64,000 bases of DNA from Alisma plantago-aquatica. Taxonomy: Eukaryota; Streptophyta; Magnoliopsida; Alismatales; Alismataceae. This document shows positions 13,557 through 25,561 of this stretch, piece after piece (within the stretch, counting starts at the first letter, position 1; each line of letters begins with the position of its first letter). Below the pieces are notes generated by a model. The model had not been told where the DNA came from. It saw only the letters and a list, made by a program, of their open reading frames with translations, and ran no database searches. Both the position numbers and the translations under genes were made by a program. The stretch covers positions 259,789,001 to 259,853,000 of the forward strand of contig OY856414.1 of the NCBI GenBank assembly GCA_963693085.1, read 5' to 3'.

Positions 13557-16035
13557 AGCCATAAACCCCTACTAGGGATTTTGCCTCCCAAATCCTAAGG
13601 GAAAAGGGAGGGGTACTTCCTCCTCATATTGTCACAAAGTGGATTTTCACCAATCTTTGTTCAAATTACTATTTTTCCCTCATTAGGATCACTCATGAAC
13701 TCCACTTATTTTTCTAGGCTTCATAATCAAAGTTGAGACTCAAATACAAAATATGGTCAATAATGTGAATTTTATACACATTATAACACCTTAAATTTGA
13801 TTAATTGATCACTTTGCCCAAAGAAGAATATTGGTCAATCAAACTTCATCTTTTTGTTCCCAACCTTTTTCGTAACGTTCTCCACATTTTTTTGAAGTTG
13901 TGGTCCAAATTTGAGAACAATTGGACATTCCTACGATTTACTATGAATTATTGAAGTTTATGTATTGAAAATCCCTTTCTCCCCTTTTATTTGTGCTTTT
14001 TCTTAGCTTTGCCATGTCAGTAATCCATACAAGGGATCTGGGGTGATTGTTGGCCCTTGGATCTGCATCTCGCAGATCCAACCTTGATCTAGCGGCCGCG
14101 ACATCATCTTCAACCTCTCGCTGATTGTGGGGAGGTGTTATTGCGGCCAATCCATCCAACCTTTGCGCTCTAACCCAGATTCAAAATTCTAATCGAGAGG
14201 AAATGTTCTCCTTACGATTTCACGCTCACCAAACCCTATTTTGGCTAGCTTTTGTGCAGTCTTGTGCCTCTAAAATGATCTATTTTCTATCCTTTCTCAC
14301 TCTGGCGGCTGTGGCTGCACCTAGACCTCGAATTAGCCATAAACCTAAGTCCTAATACTATATAAACCCCTCCCAAGGTTAGCATACACTTCACCATGCT
14401 CAGAGCCTCGCCCTTGTTCACCCCTCATCCTGCGGAAGTGATCTTATTCAGTGTTCCATTTGTTTTTCCTAAAATAAAGAAAATTGAGACACAATCATGC
14501 AATTGCATGATACGCTATCAACATCAAGTAAAATAGTTTATAAGAAAACTAGTATACTTGGTAGGATATATATTTCAAAAGAATAACAAGTGATTTCCAA
14601 AACCAATATCATTCGATAAAATGTTTGTTATTCAACGATTCAATTTTTATTACGAGTTCCCATTGTGTTTTAATCAAATAAGCATGCTTATATATTTTGT
14701 GTGACTCTATTACCCCAACGCGATGGGGAAGGTTACTAGGCTCCTTCTCACCATAGGAAATAGGAGGCCAATGTACAAGTCCCACCTCCAAATGAGGGGT
14801 TGTTGTACTCAATATCAACATTATCAATATCATCATCATTATCAACATATGGGCAGTCATAATGGGCATGCAATTTATGTTTTCATGTTTTTCAAAATAT
14901 AGTATAGAAAAAAAGAAGACTAATCATAGGGAACATAAGCTCATCCAAGTAAGTAGCCAAGTATATAGTTAAGAGATACATAAAAGTATCTTCAATACAA
15001 TCAAGGAGGAGTTATATAATAGCATACCTTTCACCGAAGATTTTTAGTATAGATCCACTAGTAATAGGTCGATCCTTCAAGTTAGATCCTAAAACACAAT
15101 GTTTGGATCAAGGGTCAAGATCAAGATATTTGGATATCATGTTTCAATATTTGAGATTAGGGTTACACCTTTTTAGGTCAACCATAGGGTTAGGTCATCC
15201 ACTTATGATTCATACTATATCAATATGTCTAACATTATTCAAATGTTAAGAATATTTCAAGTGTGGATGACCTGCTTAGGTTTTTGTAGGATAATATGTG
15301 TAAACCCTAGTTTTATTATCATTGTACAAGTCATGATCACATTCCTAATTCATCATCATGATATGTAACATAATTGAGATTCAAGATCAGTTTGAGTAAA
15401 GTAGAGTCATGAATCATACACATGATCAAGGTTTTCATAAGATTTAGATCTATTATCACAATATAAAGGTTAACCCTTAGTTAAATGTGCATGATTCACA
15501 TTCTAGGAGAGATAAGTTACAAGATCAGATCTAAACTCATATTTAATCAAGTTTGGCTTCAAGATGATCATTAAAGTCAAATCTAGGGTTTTCAAAAGAT
15601 TAAACATCATTATTGTGCCATTTTATAAATGAAATAAACAAGAGATAAAATATAGGGATATAAGTGAGAATCGTTTGGAATTAGGTTTCAAAAGTATTTC
15701 TTCTGATCAAGATTGACTATTCATTTGTAATTTTTGGAATTCAGATGCATTTTCTATGATTAAAATGATATCTGGGCATTTAATGAATTTCTGAATAGAG
15801 AGGAGATATTTACCTTATTTGCAAAAATCGAGGGTCGTTGGATCCAAGATTGGGTGGCCAAGATCGTGTCGCATGGTTCACTGGTTCAAGATATGGTTCA
15901 AACTCTATTTATCTGGTTTATTCATTGATTTGTTGGTTCACTACTACTTTGTTTGAACCGGGGAGTTTGCCTCTGAACCTGGGAGTCTTTATGAAAGCCA
16001 AAAAATCAGGGAGGCATGGGTTTCAGAAATATACA
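13557..16035. other. Unassigned repeat-derived region
   Basis: No gene recognised. The first bases after 13,556 are probably the minus-strand 3' internal end of the Y-like element, including AATCCCTAGTAGGGG. 14,020-14,340 is a GC-richer block with a NotI-type GCGGCCGC, followed by a TATA-like CTATATAAAC at 14,359-14,368, so it looks like an LTR promoter region. 15,830-15,990 (GGTCGTTGGATCCAAG and repeated GGTTCA) resembles the GGATCC-rich part of the X LTR near 4,650. The rest is AT-rich without ORFs of note. Confidence 0.35.
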
Positions 16036-16039
16036 CATC

Positions 16040-17530
16040 TTTAATCAAGCACTTCTGGCAAAGCATGTATGAAGACTGTTTCACTGGCATGACACGCTGG
16101 TCTATAGAGTCCTAAAAGCTAGATATTTCCCAAGGGACACAGTTTTGAATGCAAGACAAGGCCACGACCCAAGTTTCACATGGCACGGTATATGGAACTC
16201 CAAGAACATTATACTTGAGGGACTCCAATGGTAGGTGGGAGATGGGGCAAAGATTATAATCTGGACAGATAATTGGATCCCAAAGCTGGGTGGTACCATT
16301 GATTCCCTATATGGAGTATCGAGCACTACTATTCAGTATGTTTCTCAACTCATAGAGAGTAATGAGAAGAGGTGGGATGTGGCTTGCATAAACAACCTGT
16401 TCACTCTTGAGTTAGCAAGTAGAGTCCTTGCCATTATGATTAAGCATGGCTGGGCTAGAGGGCGGCATGTTCTGGAGGTCGAGTAGGAGTGGAAAATATA
16501 TTATCCGGTCATCCTACTGGATGGCATCCCAATCTCCAAATTCAGCACCAAGCCAGGAGACCATGGAAGGGGAAATTTATGGAGAAAAGTGTGGAAATGA
16601 GGTCTCATTCTAAAGGTGGCACACTTTCTTTGGCGGTGTGTGTCAAGAGCATTGGCCATGCTTGGTTGTTTCTTCGACAGACACTGTCATATAAATGGAG
16701 TATGTGGGATCTATGGGAGGGAAAAGGAGGACATATAACATATGCTATTCAGAAGCACGTAGGCATGGGAACTCTGGTGTGACTGCTCACCAGAGATACA
16801 ACACCGGGTAAGGGAAGTTGAGAGAAACATAGTGGGAGAACCCATAATGAAACTTATAGCGTCAGGAAGGGAGGAGGATGACAAAGTCATGGTCTCCTCG
16901 CTATGGGCAATCTGGATGAGAAGAAACGAGCGCATATTTGGCAACAAGATGCGACCCCCCTTCATCATCCAAAGAACACTACTGGAGCTTGTAAGGGGTC
17001 ATCGTGAGGCTCGATACTCTGCCCATCATCAACAGAGTGCAAGGACAAAGGTTAGTTGGTGACCTCCAGAACCTACACACGTCAAGCTAAATTGCGATGT
17101 CGCCATGGGGATCCAAGGCTTCGCTGGTGTCGGGTTGGTTTGGAGAGATAGTAATGGCAAGGTTCTTCATATAGAAGGTCAAAGACATCCATTTCTATAG
17201 GATGTCAACTATGGAGAAGCCTGGGCAATTCGAGAAAGACTCATCCTAATAAGGACAAAGCAATTGGACTACCTAAATGTGGAATCTGATTCAAAATATG
17301 TCATCCGATGTATAAAGGATGAAATTAAATGAGCCGATCTATTGGGGACTTTACTTAATGACATCCTATTTCTGAAATCTTCCTTCTCTAGTATCATCTT
17401 TAGTTCATGTAGAAGGCATACCAATGAACTTGCACATCAGCTAGCTCGGAAGGCGACCAATAGTAGAAGCTCTTTCTTTCACGATAGTTCTTTTCCCTCA
17501 TTTGTAACCGACTATGCTGATGTGATTTGA
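16040..17530 (+). pseudogene. L1-type LINE ORF2, 3' end (zf-RVT and RNase H domains)
   Basis: The 3' part of a plant L1-like non-LTR retrotransposon, 5'-truncated as usual. Recognisable pieces: ALLAKH...VLKARYFPRD (about 16,050-16,130, reading across a frame break), VGDGAKIIIWTDNWIP (about 16,232), the zf-RVT block with AHFLWRCVSRALAML (about 16,620), RRNERIF (about 16,920), and an RNase H domain of plant LINE type with CDVAMGIQGFAG (Asp, about 17,095), NYGEAWAI (Glu), ESDSKYVIRCI (Asp) and NELAHQLARKA (about 17,430). From 16,235 to 17,530 the frame is constant but broken by several stops (for example TAG 16,484 and stops near 16,577, 16,735 and 17,060). No clear poly(A) tail or target duplication is visible. 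Inactive. Confidence 0.9.
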
Positions 17531-19883
17531 GAGACAACTATTAGTAGACACAATATTTTCAAAAATAAAGTTGTAGATTAGTAAAGAAGAAGGCATATTA
17601 GATGGTCATCATGTAATTTTCCTTACAACCACAATGTTATTTAACTCCATAGGTAGGTTTCTACCTTAATATATTTTATGAAACATTCATATTTGATTTG
17701 GAATAAATGTTACTTTATTTGGTATTTTTATGAAAATCTCATTCCTAGAAGTGTGAGTAACCACTTTGTCTCCCTTTTACTCATTTTATGCAGATTATTG
17801 GTGTAAGGGTCATTACAGTTGATTTCACAGTTGAATTTTTTTTATATAACTAAAAATGGTTTGTAGATCCAAAACTTTTAGAGACGTTCTTATTATTAGG
17901 GTTTTTCTAAGTCAGATGGTGTGAACCTCACAAGAACAAAACCTTAAGGAGTTGACAATTAATTAACCAATTAGGCCTTCTTGCCTAATTTTCATCCACT
18001 TCTCGTCTCAATTCCACTGTACACCCTATAAACTTTCTATTAAACCTTAGGATCTCTATTATTATCTCTTATAAATAGGTTTTGAGAATAATTATAGGAT
18101 TACAACATCCTACACCAGCATCAACATGTGTATTTCTAATTAAAGATTTGATATAATGTTTTTCTGTCCTACAAGGAAAAATCCAATAAACATTTTGGGA
18201 TCCATGATAGGAACGACAATATAATAAGTCTTAGTATAATAGAACATAGCAAGATAGAGGAAATAGAAAATCCAATGAGAAGGAAAAAGATCTTTACAAC
18301 ATTGGAACAAAAGCCATTTCTAGGTGATTAAGAAGAATAATGAAATGTGATTCTGGACTATGTGCAATTCCTATAACTAAGTGAAGTTACTTGAAATGAT
18401 CTTGTTCTAATAAAGGAGCTACTATCCTTAGGTTTGTTAGAATTCATCCTAATACCTCCTACATAATTGCACCATGTGCATCAAAATATCAATATAATTC
18501 CTAGCATACCAAAGATAAGGAAGTGGCTCATGTCATCTATAGAATACATAGAAAATCTAGACTGTGGTGGAAAATATTACTACGTTACCAATGGAATACT
18601 TCCCTATCTAAACCTAGGTGTATTATCAGACATATATAGTTAAATATGCAAGCCCTAATCATCTAATAAATAAATGAGAGGCATTCTAATGAGCCAAGAC
18701 AAGGATTAAAAAACATGGGAAAATAGATATAAAAGTATTGACTTCAAGTGAAGTTTTCCCATACTAGAATAATAAAGAAGAACTGGAAACTTTATACAAC
18801 ATCTTTAAATGAAGCTAAATCCCATCTTTATAACTTCTCACCTCATTGTGGCCATGCATCCAGTGTAACACACCTTTGAGTGATAAAATAAAGTGTCATG
18901 GATTATTTAGGGCTTATTTAGGGATCAACATGGAAGTTGGAGTCCAAGGAGTTTTAAAATAGTCCTGGTCAAATATAGAGGAAGAGAACCATTTTGATAA
19001 TGATAATAATGAAAGGGTTGGACAAAGGACATGGGCAACCATAGTGTGAGAACTATGGATGCCACCACACATATTCAAGGTTATATGCCAACACAATTGA
19101 AGGAAAATATATGGAAAAATTTCCAAAAGATTTAAAAAAGATCTCAGAGTATAATATCCTTCTACCATCTAACTATGTAAAAGACTCTAACACAAGTCTT
19201 AATGAGTGAGGATCCATATCTAAAGTCAAGAGGGGAGAATGCCTGACTCTCACATATGTGGTCCACATGAAAATAGTAGCATTTTGTGACAATGTCTAAT
19301 GTTATGCTAACTAGGATTATTTTCCAATATTATTTACACATAAATTTATGCATGCAAGTAAATATGTAATCCAGATGTGTGATACAAGTGAGAGTAGGGC
19401 ATGGTAGTCAAGCTTGTGCTCTACCTAGGGGAGAAAAACTCAACAATGAAAGTATATGAATATTTTTTAGAAGTTAGGATGATCTATTATTCATGTTTTC
19501 ATCCACTTACAATCTCAGTTGGAGTAAGAATTACTACAAGATGCAAGGAAAAAGTTTAAATAGTACTACTACCATTGCTCCACAATTCATTGATATGAAT
19601 ATGAAACATTGACATAAGGGGTCAGACATAGTTTTAAAGTGTGAAGCATTATTTTGATTGATATTTGACAAGGATGTATGGAAGAGATTTAGCATTCTAT
19701 AAAAACAATCAATCATCACCTCTTAATGTTTGATCAAGACATAATTAGTCACATTTCTTTAATTCCCTAGAGTTGGGTAGTCATGTTTTCACTTATTAAG
19801 TATCTAATTTAGAATCTTAAACTATGTCTCCATGTAATACTTTTCCCCTCTTTTTCCCAAGTTACTTTGGATGCAATTGATAT
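17531..19883. other. AT-rich intergenic/unknown repeat
   Basis: I see no gene, no LTR ends and no domain here. Short ORFs on both strands have no recognisable motif. A GTAAGGGTCATTACAG word near 17,805 resembles an LTR end but has no partner. It may be old decayed retrotransposon sequence. Confidence 0.4.
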
Positions 19884-22800
19884 TGTTACAACCTCAATTT
19901 TTCATATGTTTTCATAATTGAAATGTAATAATTTTATGAATATGGATTTAATTTAAAAGGTTGGATGTTTTTCTTCAAATAATGGATTTCTTTGCAAATT
20001 TCCCTTTGGATAGGAAATTCTCGGTTCCTATTATTATATTAATACAATAATGGATATAAAAGAGAAGAAAAGAAGAAAATTCCAAATATTAGAAAAAGAT
20101 ACAAGATAATGAATATTAAGTAATGCATTTATGAGAAATGTATAAAAATCCCTAGAAAGTGGCATTAATGGCCACAATTGAGTAAATTTCGTTTACATAT
20201 GATTTCTAATAGAAAGAGTAGTCAAAATAAAAGAAAAGGAAAAGTAACTTATTTTAATACATGAATAAATAAGAAAAAGGATAAAAGATAAGGAAAGAGG
20301 CTAAAGGAATATTCCCAAGATGGGATTTTAAGCCGTTAAGGATTTCTTGGGTTCCAAGGAGTCCAAGTTGTAAGATAATAAGTAAAGAAAGAGAAAATAT
20401 GTGAGAAATAAGCCTAATTGAGTAATATCTTGCACCTAAATAAAAGGCACGTTTTCTTTTATATAATGAGCCCCAATTTGGCAGAGATGTATATTAAGTC
20501 ATTATTACATTTCCCTCAAACTTTGGGATTAATTGGACACTCGGTTTGTGAGTTATGGCTTTTACAAATTTCCTTAAAGTGATGTGATTATAATAAATGT
20601 CACATATTTATCGATTTAAATGAAAATAGCTTGGAATGACGCCATGTGTTGGTTTAAGATCCGATGCTAGCTGTTCATCTCCTACCTTGAGTCCGAAAAG
20701 GAAAATGTAGCTTGAACGAGGGATATTTCCTCCTAATTTTCTCATGAATCAGTACATGTGCGAACTTGGAAAGACCCTAGTTAGATTTGGGGTGGGTTTC
20801 CGAACCCCTTGGCCCCTACTTTCTCATGCTTTCATGGCGTATAGGAGAAATGCCTAATCCACCTTGTAGGGGCAGACAACAGAAAGGGTGGGAACCCTTG
20901 TTTTCGAACCCCACACATATATATACTAACCCCTCTTGACTCCTTTCGCCCTCACGAACCCGAACATCACCCTCTCTCGCTCCCTCATGCTCTGAGTCAA
21001 AGGATCGACCTTGCTCCGGTGAGCTCCCGGTCCAACGCCGCCGTGGGAGTTATTTGTTGGGTCGAGTAGGTGCAAGCTACATGCGCCGCCCGATTGTGGT
21101 CAATCGTGGACCACGGGAGCAGATCGACGTTCCTTCTCCTCTGCATCCTCAACCTGTTGCTAGTGGGCGCGAGCTGTGTGAGCCGCCCGATCCCACTCGA
21201 TCAATGACGATGGAGGATCCAATGGCTCCAGATTTTCCAAAAAAGCCCAGGAAACTCACCTCTCCGACCAATATTCAAGAAAAAGGCTGAAACTTGCACA
21301 AATCGTTAAAAATAGATCCTTTGTCTGAAAAATACACATATGTAGTGCTTTTTTCTCATAAAAATGTGAGGAATCCATTAAAAATAGTTTTACCACTTAA
21401 TTCCTCTTGAAATTCCAAAAGTAGTTGAAGTTATCAACTTTAATGCATTAATGATTAAGAAACCCTAATCTATGATGATTAATGGATTGAGAAGGGTTAT
21501 ATGGAATATTAAAGTTGATATTCACCCGTTGATTATAAAAATATGCATCAGATCTAAAAGGATGAACTTTATGCGTAATTTGATTAATTTAGGGTTCCAT
21601 GTACATAAATAAGCTTTAATGGGCCTTGAAACCCTAATGTTAGTAATTATGACTCTTAATGGCTTTAATTGTTCAAATTCATGAATAAAGCTGAGATATG
21701 ATGGTTCTAAGCTATTTTGAGTATAAAAGTTTTTAATTGTGGATAAATACCCTTCATTTAGTAATTAGGGTTTTCCAGTGGATTAATGTGAAATTAATGA
21801 TAAATAGAGTTCATATATGAATTGAACTATAAAGAAATATGAGTTGTTAATTTGAAAGAAACCAAATATGATAATTGGGCTTATGATGTTGAAATTAGGG
21901 TTTGCAAACTAAGAGAAAATTAAATGTGATAAAAGTATTATGGAGGTTAAAACACTAATAAAACCCGAAAGTGGGCCTAGGAAGTCGAAGGTTGAATACA
22001 AGTCTATCTTGAGAATGTTTTGGATAAACTATAACACTTGGATGTATTGCATTAATTTCAGGATATTGTTGATTGCTTGTTTGATTGTTCTTTATCATTA
22101 TTGTTTGGACATCAAATTGCTCTGGATTATGTATGTAGTTAATTATGGTTAATCACATTAGTTTCCCGAAAGTTTTCTGGATGATTAATCGCATTGAATG
22201 CAACCTATCAGTTTGGATGTTCATACTTGCAAATCATAAAGTGACTATGATTATCACAATTATGATATAAGTGTGTATTCTCGAACCTATATGCCACCCT
22301 GATGGATGATGCAAAAAGGTCAAGCCCAAGAGGGAAGACCGATGGGCACCATGAGTGGTGACCCCAGACACCAAGCTTGGGATAGATAGGGTGGTCTTTA
22401 TTGCATGACTAATGGGCACCATGAGAGGTGACCCCAGGCACCAAGCTCAGGATGGAGAAGGTGGCCTTAAGTCAATGGCAAAAGAGAAACCCTAAGGAGG
22501 GTATTCCAAGGTTAGGGCAAAAGCGGTGGAGAATGTCACATTGAAAGCATAAATTGGCTTGTTAATTAACTTGATTGTGATATTTAGATTGTTAGCCATA
22601 TTTGTGAAATTTTGGTTGTCCCCACATACCAACATATTCTTATATGCTGACCGACATTTTGTTTGTCATAATTTTAGGTGTAACTATGAAAAGAAAAAAT
22701 AGTAAAGTGACATATTGTGAAAATAAGAATTAAAGTGCAAGGAGTATTAGTTGGAATAGACTCCAGTTGTGAATAGAAGTAGATATCCAAATTTTTTAAA

Positions 22801-22964
22801 AAGGTAAGAAAAGTTTTATTATATTCCATCTTTTAGTATAGTCTTGGTAGAATTTAGAATTATTATTGATTATTTGTCAAACCATTGATCCTGAAAATTA
22901 GGATAATAACTCTAACCTTTTGGTCTCCCTTAATTGAGGGTTACCAGGAGGCGGGGTCATTACA
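19884..22964 (+). repeat. LTR of element X(+), complete
   Basis: It starts TGTTACAACC, ends GGGGTCATTACA, and is followed by a primer site. It is the inverted counterpart of 3076-6294. A TATA-like ATATATATACTA lies near 20,920; the stretch after it (20,990-21,290) is GC-richer and holds a 78-codon ORF with no recognisable motif, which I do not call a gene. A tandem pair of blocks (GGGCACCATGAG...GTGACCCC) occurs at about 22,345 and 22,415. Confidence 0.88.
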
Positions 22965-22966
22965 TT

Positions 22967-22979
22967 TGGCATCAGAGCA
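22967..22979 (+). other. Primer binding site of X(+)
   Basis: TGGCATCAGAGCA, one mismatch from the initiator tRNA-Met primer site, two bases after the LTR end. Confidence 0.8.
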
Positions 22980-24267
22980 TTGGTTCCTCATTTAATCCTT
23001 AATAATTATTAAATTTTACAAACTCTATAGAACCCAAGGGAGTTATTAGAGGATTTTACAAAAGACAAAGGTGTCTAGAAAAGGATCATGTTCGGGGGCT
23101 GGTAATATTTTCCCAGATCTGTGTGAAAACCTAGCCAATGTCTTAGGATCTGACTCGAAATAAGATACCTTTAGGACTCTCTCATCTATTTTCATCCCTT
23201 CTCAACCCTAATTCTGTTAGGATTATAAGGTTTAGGGTTTTCTCTCTCTTCCTCACCCTCTTGAGGATAGGGTATGCATGATAAGGTTAAGGAATCCTCC
23301 ACCAAAATTAATAAAAAGCATGTAAATAAGATGTCATGGACATAAGCTTAATAGTTTAAGAGTAAACTAAAGAATACCTGCATGATTAGGTCGTATGACA
23401 TGTGTTGTCATGAGAGACATGAGGTTAGACCATCTGGTCAGGAGGACGAGTAGAGAGTTGGTTTTGGAGGCAGAGATCTCCGTTAAAGGTAGAATCCTAG
23501 TACACCCTCTAAGGATGATGCTAACCCTAGCCCTAAGTGGTGGTTTGAGAGGGATGTCAAGATGAGTTAAATGTCATGGTAGATCATGTGTGTGGGTGGA
23601 CATGCTATTGGTTTGGATACCCATGATGATATGAACCATGTGAGGTTGGTTGACCTAGTACCTTTGGTGACCCAACCCTAGGAAGGGTCATGCATGTTAG
23701 GGTGAAGGATAACTCCTTCATTGATGAGGTTATTGACGACCATATAGAAACCCTATGAGCTTATATGGGCATGGCAAAGTTGCACCCAAAGTACGTCATT
23801 AGGGCTGAAAGTAGGCTAAAACCCTGTCCAGGAGAGTATGTTGGATATCTTATGAGATAAGCATGAAGAGTTTTGGATAATCTTGGGCGAACATAGGTTT
23901 CTCTCATGTAGGTGTACGCTTGTGCGCTTGATCCACCTTCGAGAGAGGACCTCCAGTAGTAAGGTTGTTATAGGGTTAAGCTCTAGAGAGAGAGAGCAGG
24001 GCCCGAGATAGAAGGTTGGAAGTTTAGACTCTGGGCTTGGAGAAACCCTAAGAAGTTGTGGATGATGCGACCTAAGAGGATGGTTGCGGTTGCCTCATGC
24101 ACGATCCCTGGAGGCTGATGGTATCTTAGTTTCCTTTAGAGGAACCAAACCCTAGAGAGAGGATGAGACTACTGGTACCTATGTGCCTATGGTATAGGTG
24201 TTTACCTTTTAGGGATAGGAGGAAGAGTTCCTTAGACCATGAAGAGGTTTAGTAACAAGTTGTGAGG
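22980..24267 (+). mobile_element. Element X(+): degenerate 5' internal region
   Basis: Homologous to the minus-strand segment 3060 down to about 1790. It lies where gag should be, but no frame stays open and no CCHC knuckle is seen. It ends abruptly at 24,268 where a minus-strand Athila LTR end begins. Confidence 0.65.
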
Positions 24268-24838
24268 TGACATGACTTTACCGTGCGTATAACGCAAGTG
24301 TACTCGTCAATGTAATATAGGCCTTGTGAGGCCCGAGTGGAACACAAGGTAATGTAATTTTCATTAGACTACTACTAACTACTTGCGATCAGCTAAACCG
24401 ATTGTAAAAGTTTAGAAGTTGTTTTGAAAAAGAAAAATAAAAACAAAAGAAAACAAAGAAATCAATTAAATGGTTGGTTAAATCAATTCAAAAGAAATCT
24501 CTAGGATTGCGGTTTCACCGTGGGTTCTCGTTGTACTAATTACTTCAGATTTATCACAACTCGTCTCCCCTTATAGATAGTGGACTGTAGCCATAATTGC
24601 TCGCTTTCACAATGCAATTCACTACCTTAATCTACGTCGGTTCCATGCCAGTAGTAAGATATGCCCTAAACTAGGTGCATGAAAAACATGTCGCTGGGTT
24701 CCCACCATTAACCGTACATTGACTTTTCCAAAGGATTCATTAGTTAATGTGATTACCACCTCTTTTCAACCATTAATTCTTCGTCAAAAGCAATTAAAGG
24801 TATTAGATTACCATTATGGTGATCAAGCACAATGATAG
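24268..24838 (-). repeat. Athila-type LTR fragment, minus strand (LTR 3' end)
   Basis: The reverse complement matches the 3' third of the E1/E2 LTRs: the blocks around GAGGCCCGAGT (24,328), GCGATCAGCT (24,383), the A-rich stretch, the GCGGTTTCACCG block (24,508) and the GGTGATCAAG block (24,818). It is clearly more diverged than E1 is from E2. Its left edge is the true LTR end (TGAC on the plus strand), so it records an Athila-family insertion into X(+). Its right edge is cut exactly where another X LTR starts. Confidence 0.85.
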
Positions 24839-25561
24839 TGTTACAACCCACATTTTGGGTTCTTGTTGTGAGAAATGTAATTTCTCATATTAAAGAAATT
24901 GGAACAAATAATGATATATTTGGTTTTGAATAAATGAGTTTCATTTACAATAGCCTTGATGATTGTGTTGTGGACTTTATTGTCTATTGGGCCCAATAAC
25001 AAGGAAATTCAATTAATAAATGAATAATTGAGTTTTTCAGAAAAGAGAGATGTGGAAATCTCTGGAAGGCAAAAGAATGTAATCCAAGGATGGATTTCGT
25101 GCCTCATGGGTTCCTTGTGTCCCAAGGAGTCCAATGTTGCAAAGAAAAGCAATAAGAAAAGAAAAGATTGATTAGGTATTTCTTTATTAAGAAAGAAATT
25201 GAAAACAATGATAAAATGCGGAAAATAAGTGGAAATAGGAATAATTGAGTTATCATTGGTGGAATTTCGTATTCCAAGGATTCCTAATGATAAATCAATG
25301 AGGAAAATAAAAGAGAAATAAAGAGAAATCCTCAAAAAGAAATATTTTAATAAGAAATACACATGATAACGAAGAATAATGCATTTAGATGCATCTAGAA
25401 GGATAATGAGTATCCAATAAAAAGGATTTCGAAATAATAGAGGTTCTTGGGATCCAAGGAGTCCCAATAAAGAGGAAAGAAAGAGGAAATACAAAAATTG
25501 CAAAATAAAATCTAATTAAGGCAACTTTATAACTTGCTCCATGTTTATTGCTTACCATAAG
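24839..25561 (+). repeat. X LTR fragment (first 723 bp)
   Basis: It starts TGTTACAACCCACATTTTGG and is homologous to the beginning of the other X LTRs. It stops where a second X LTR start appears at 25,562. It holds the recurrent TTCCAAGGAGTCC-type palindromes. The 164-codon ORF on its minus strand is a by-product of AT-rich sequence. Confidence 0.8.

Noticed and set aside
21054..21290. 78-codon ORF in the X(+) LTR after a TATA-like box
   Set aside because: No motif, and not kept in the other X LTR copies.
25009..25503. 164-codon hydrophobic ORF on the minus strand
   Set aside because: Phe/Leu/Ile-rich because of AT-rich LTR sequence; no conserved equivalent in the other X LTRs.
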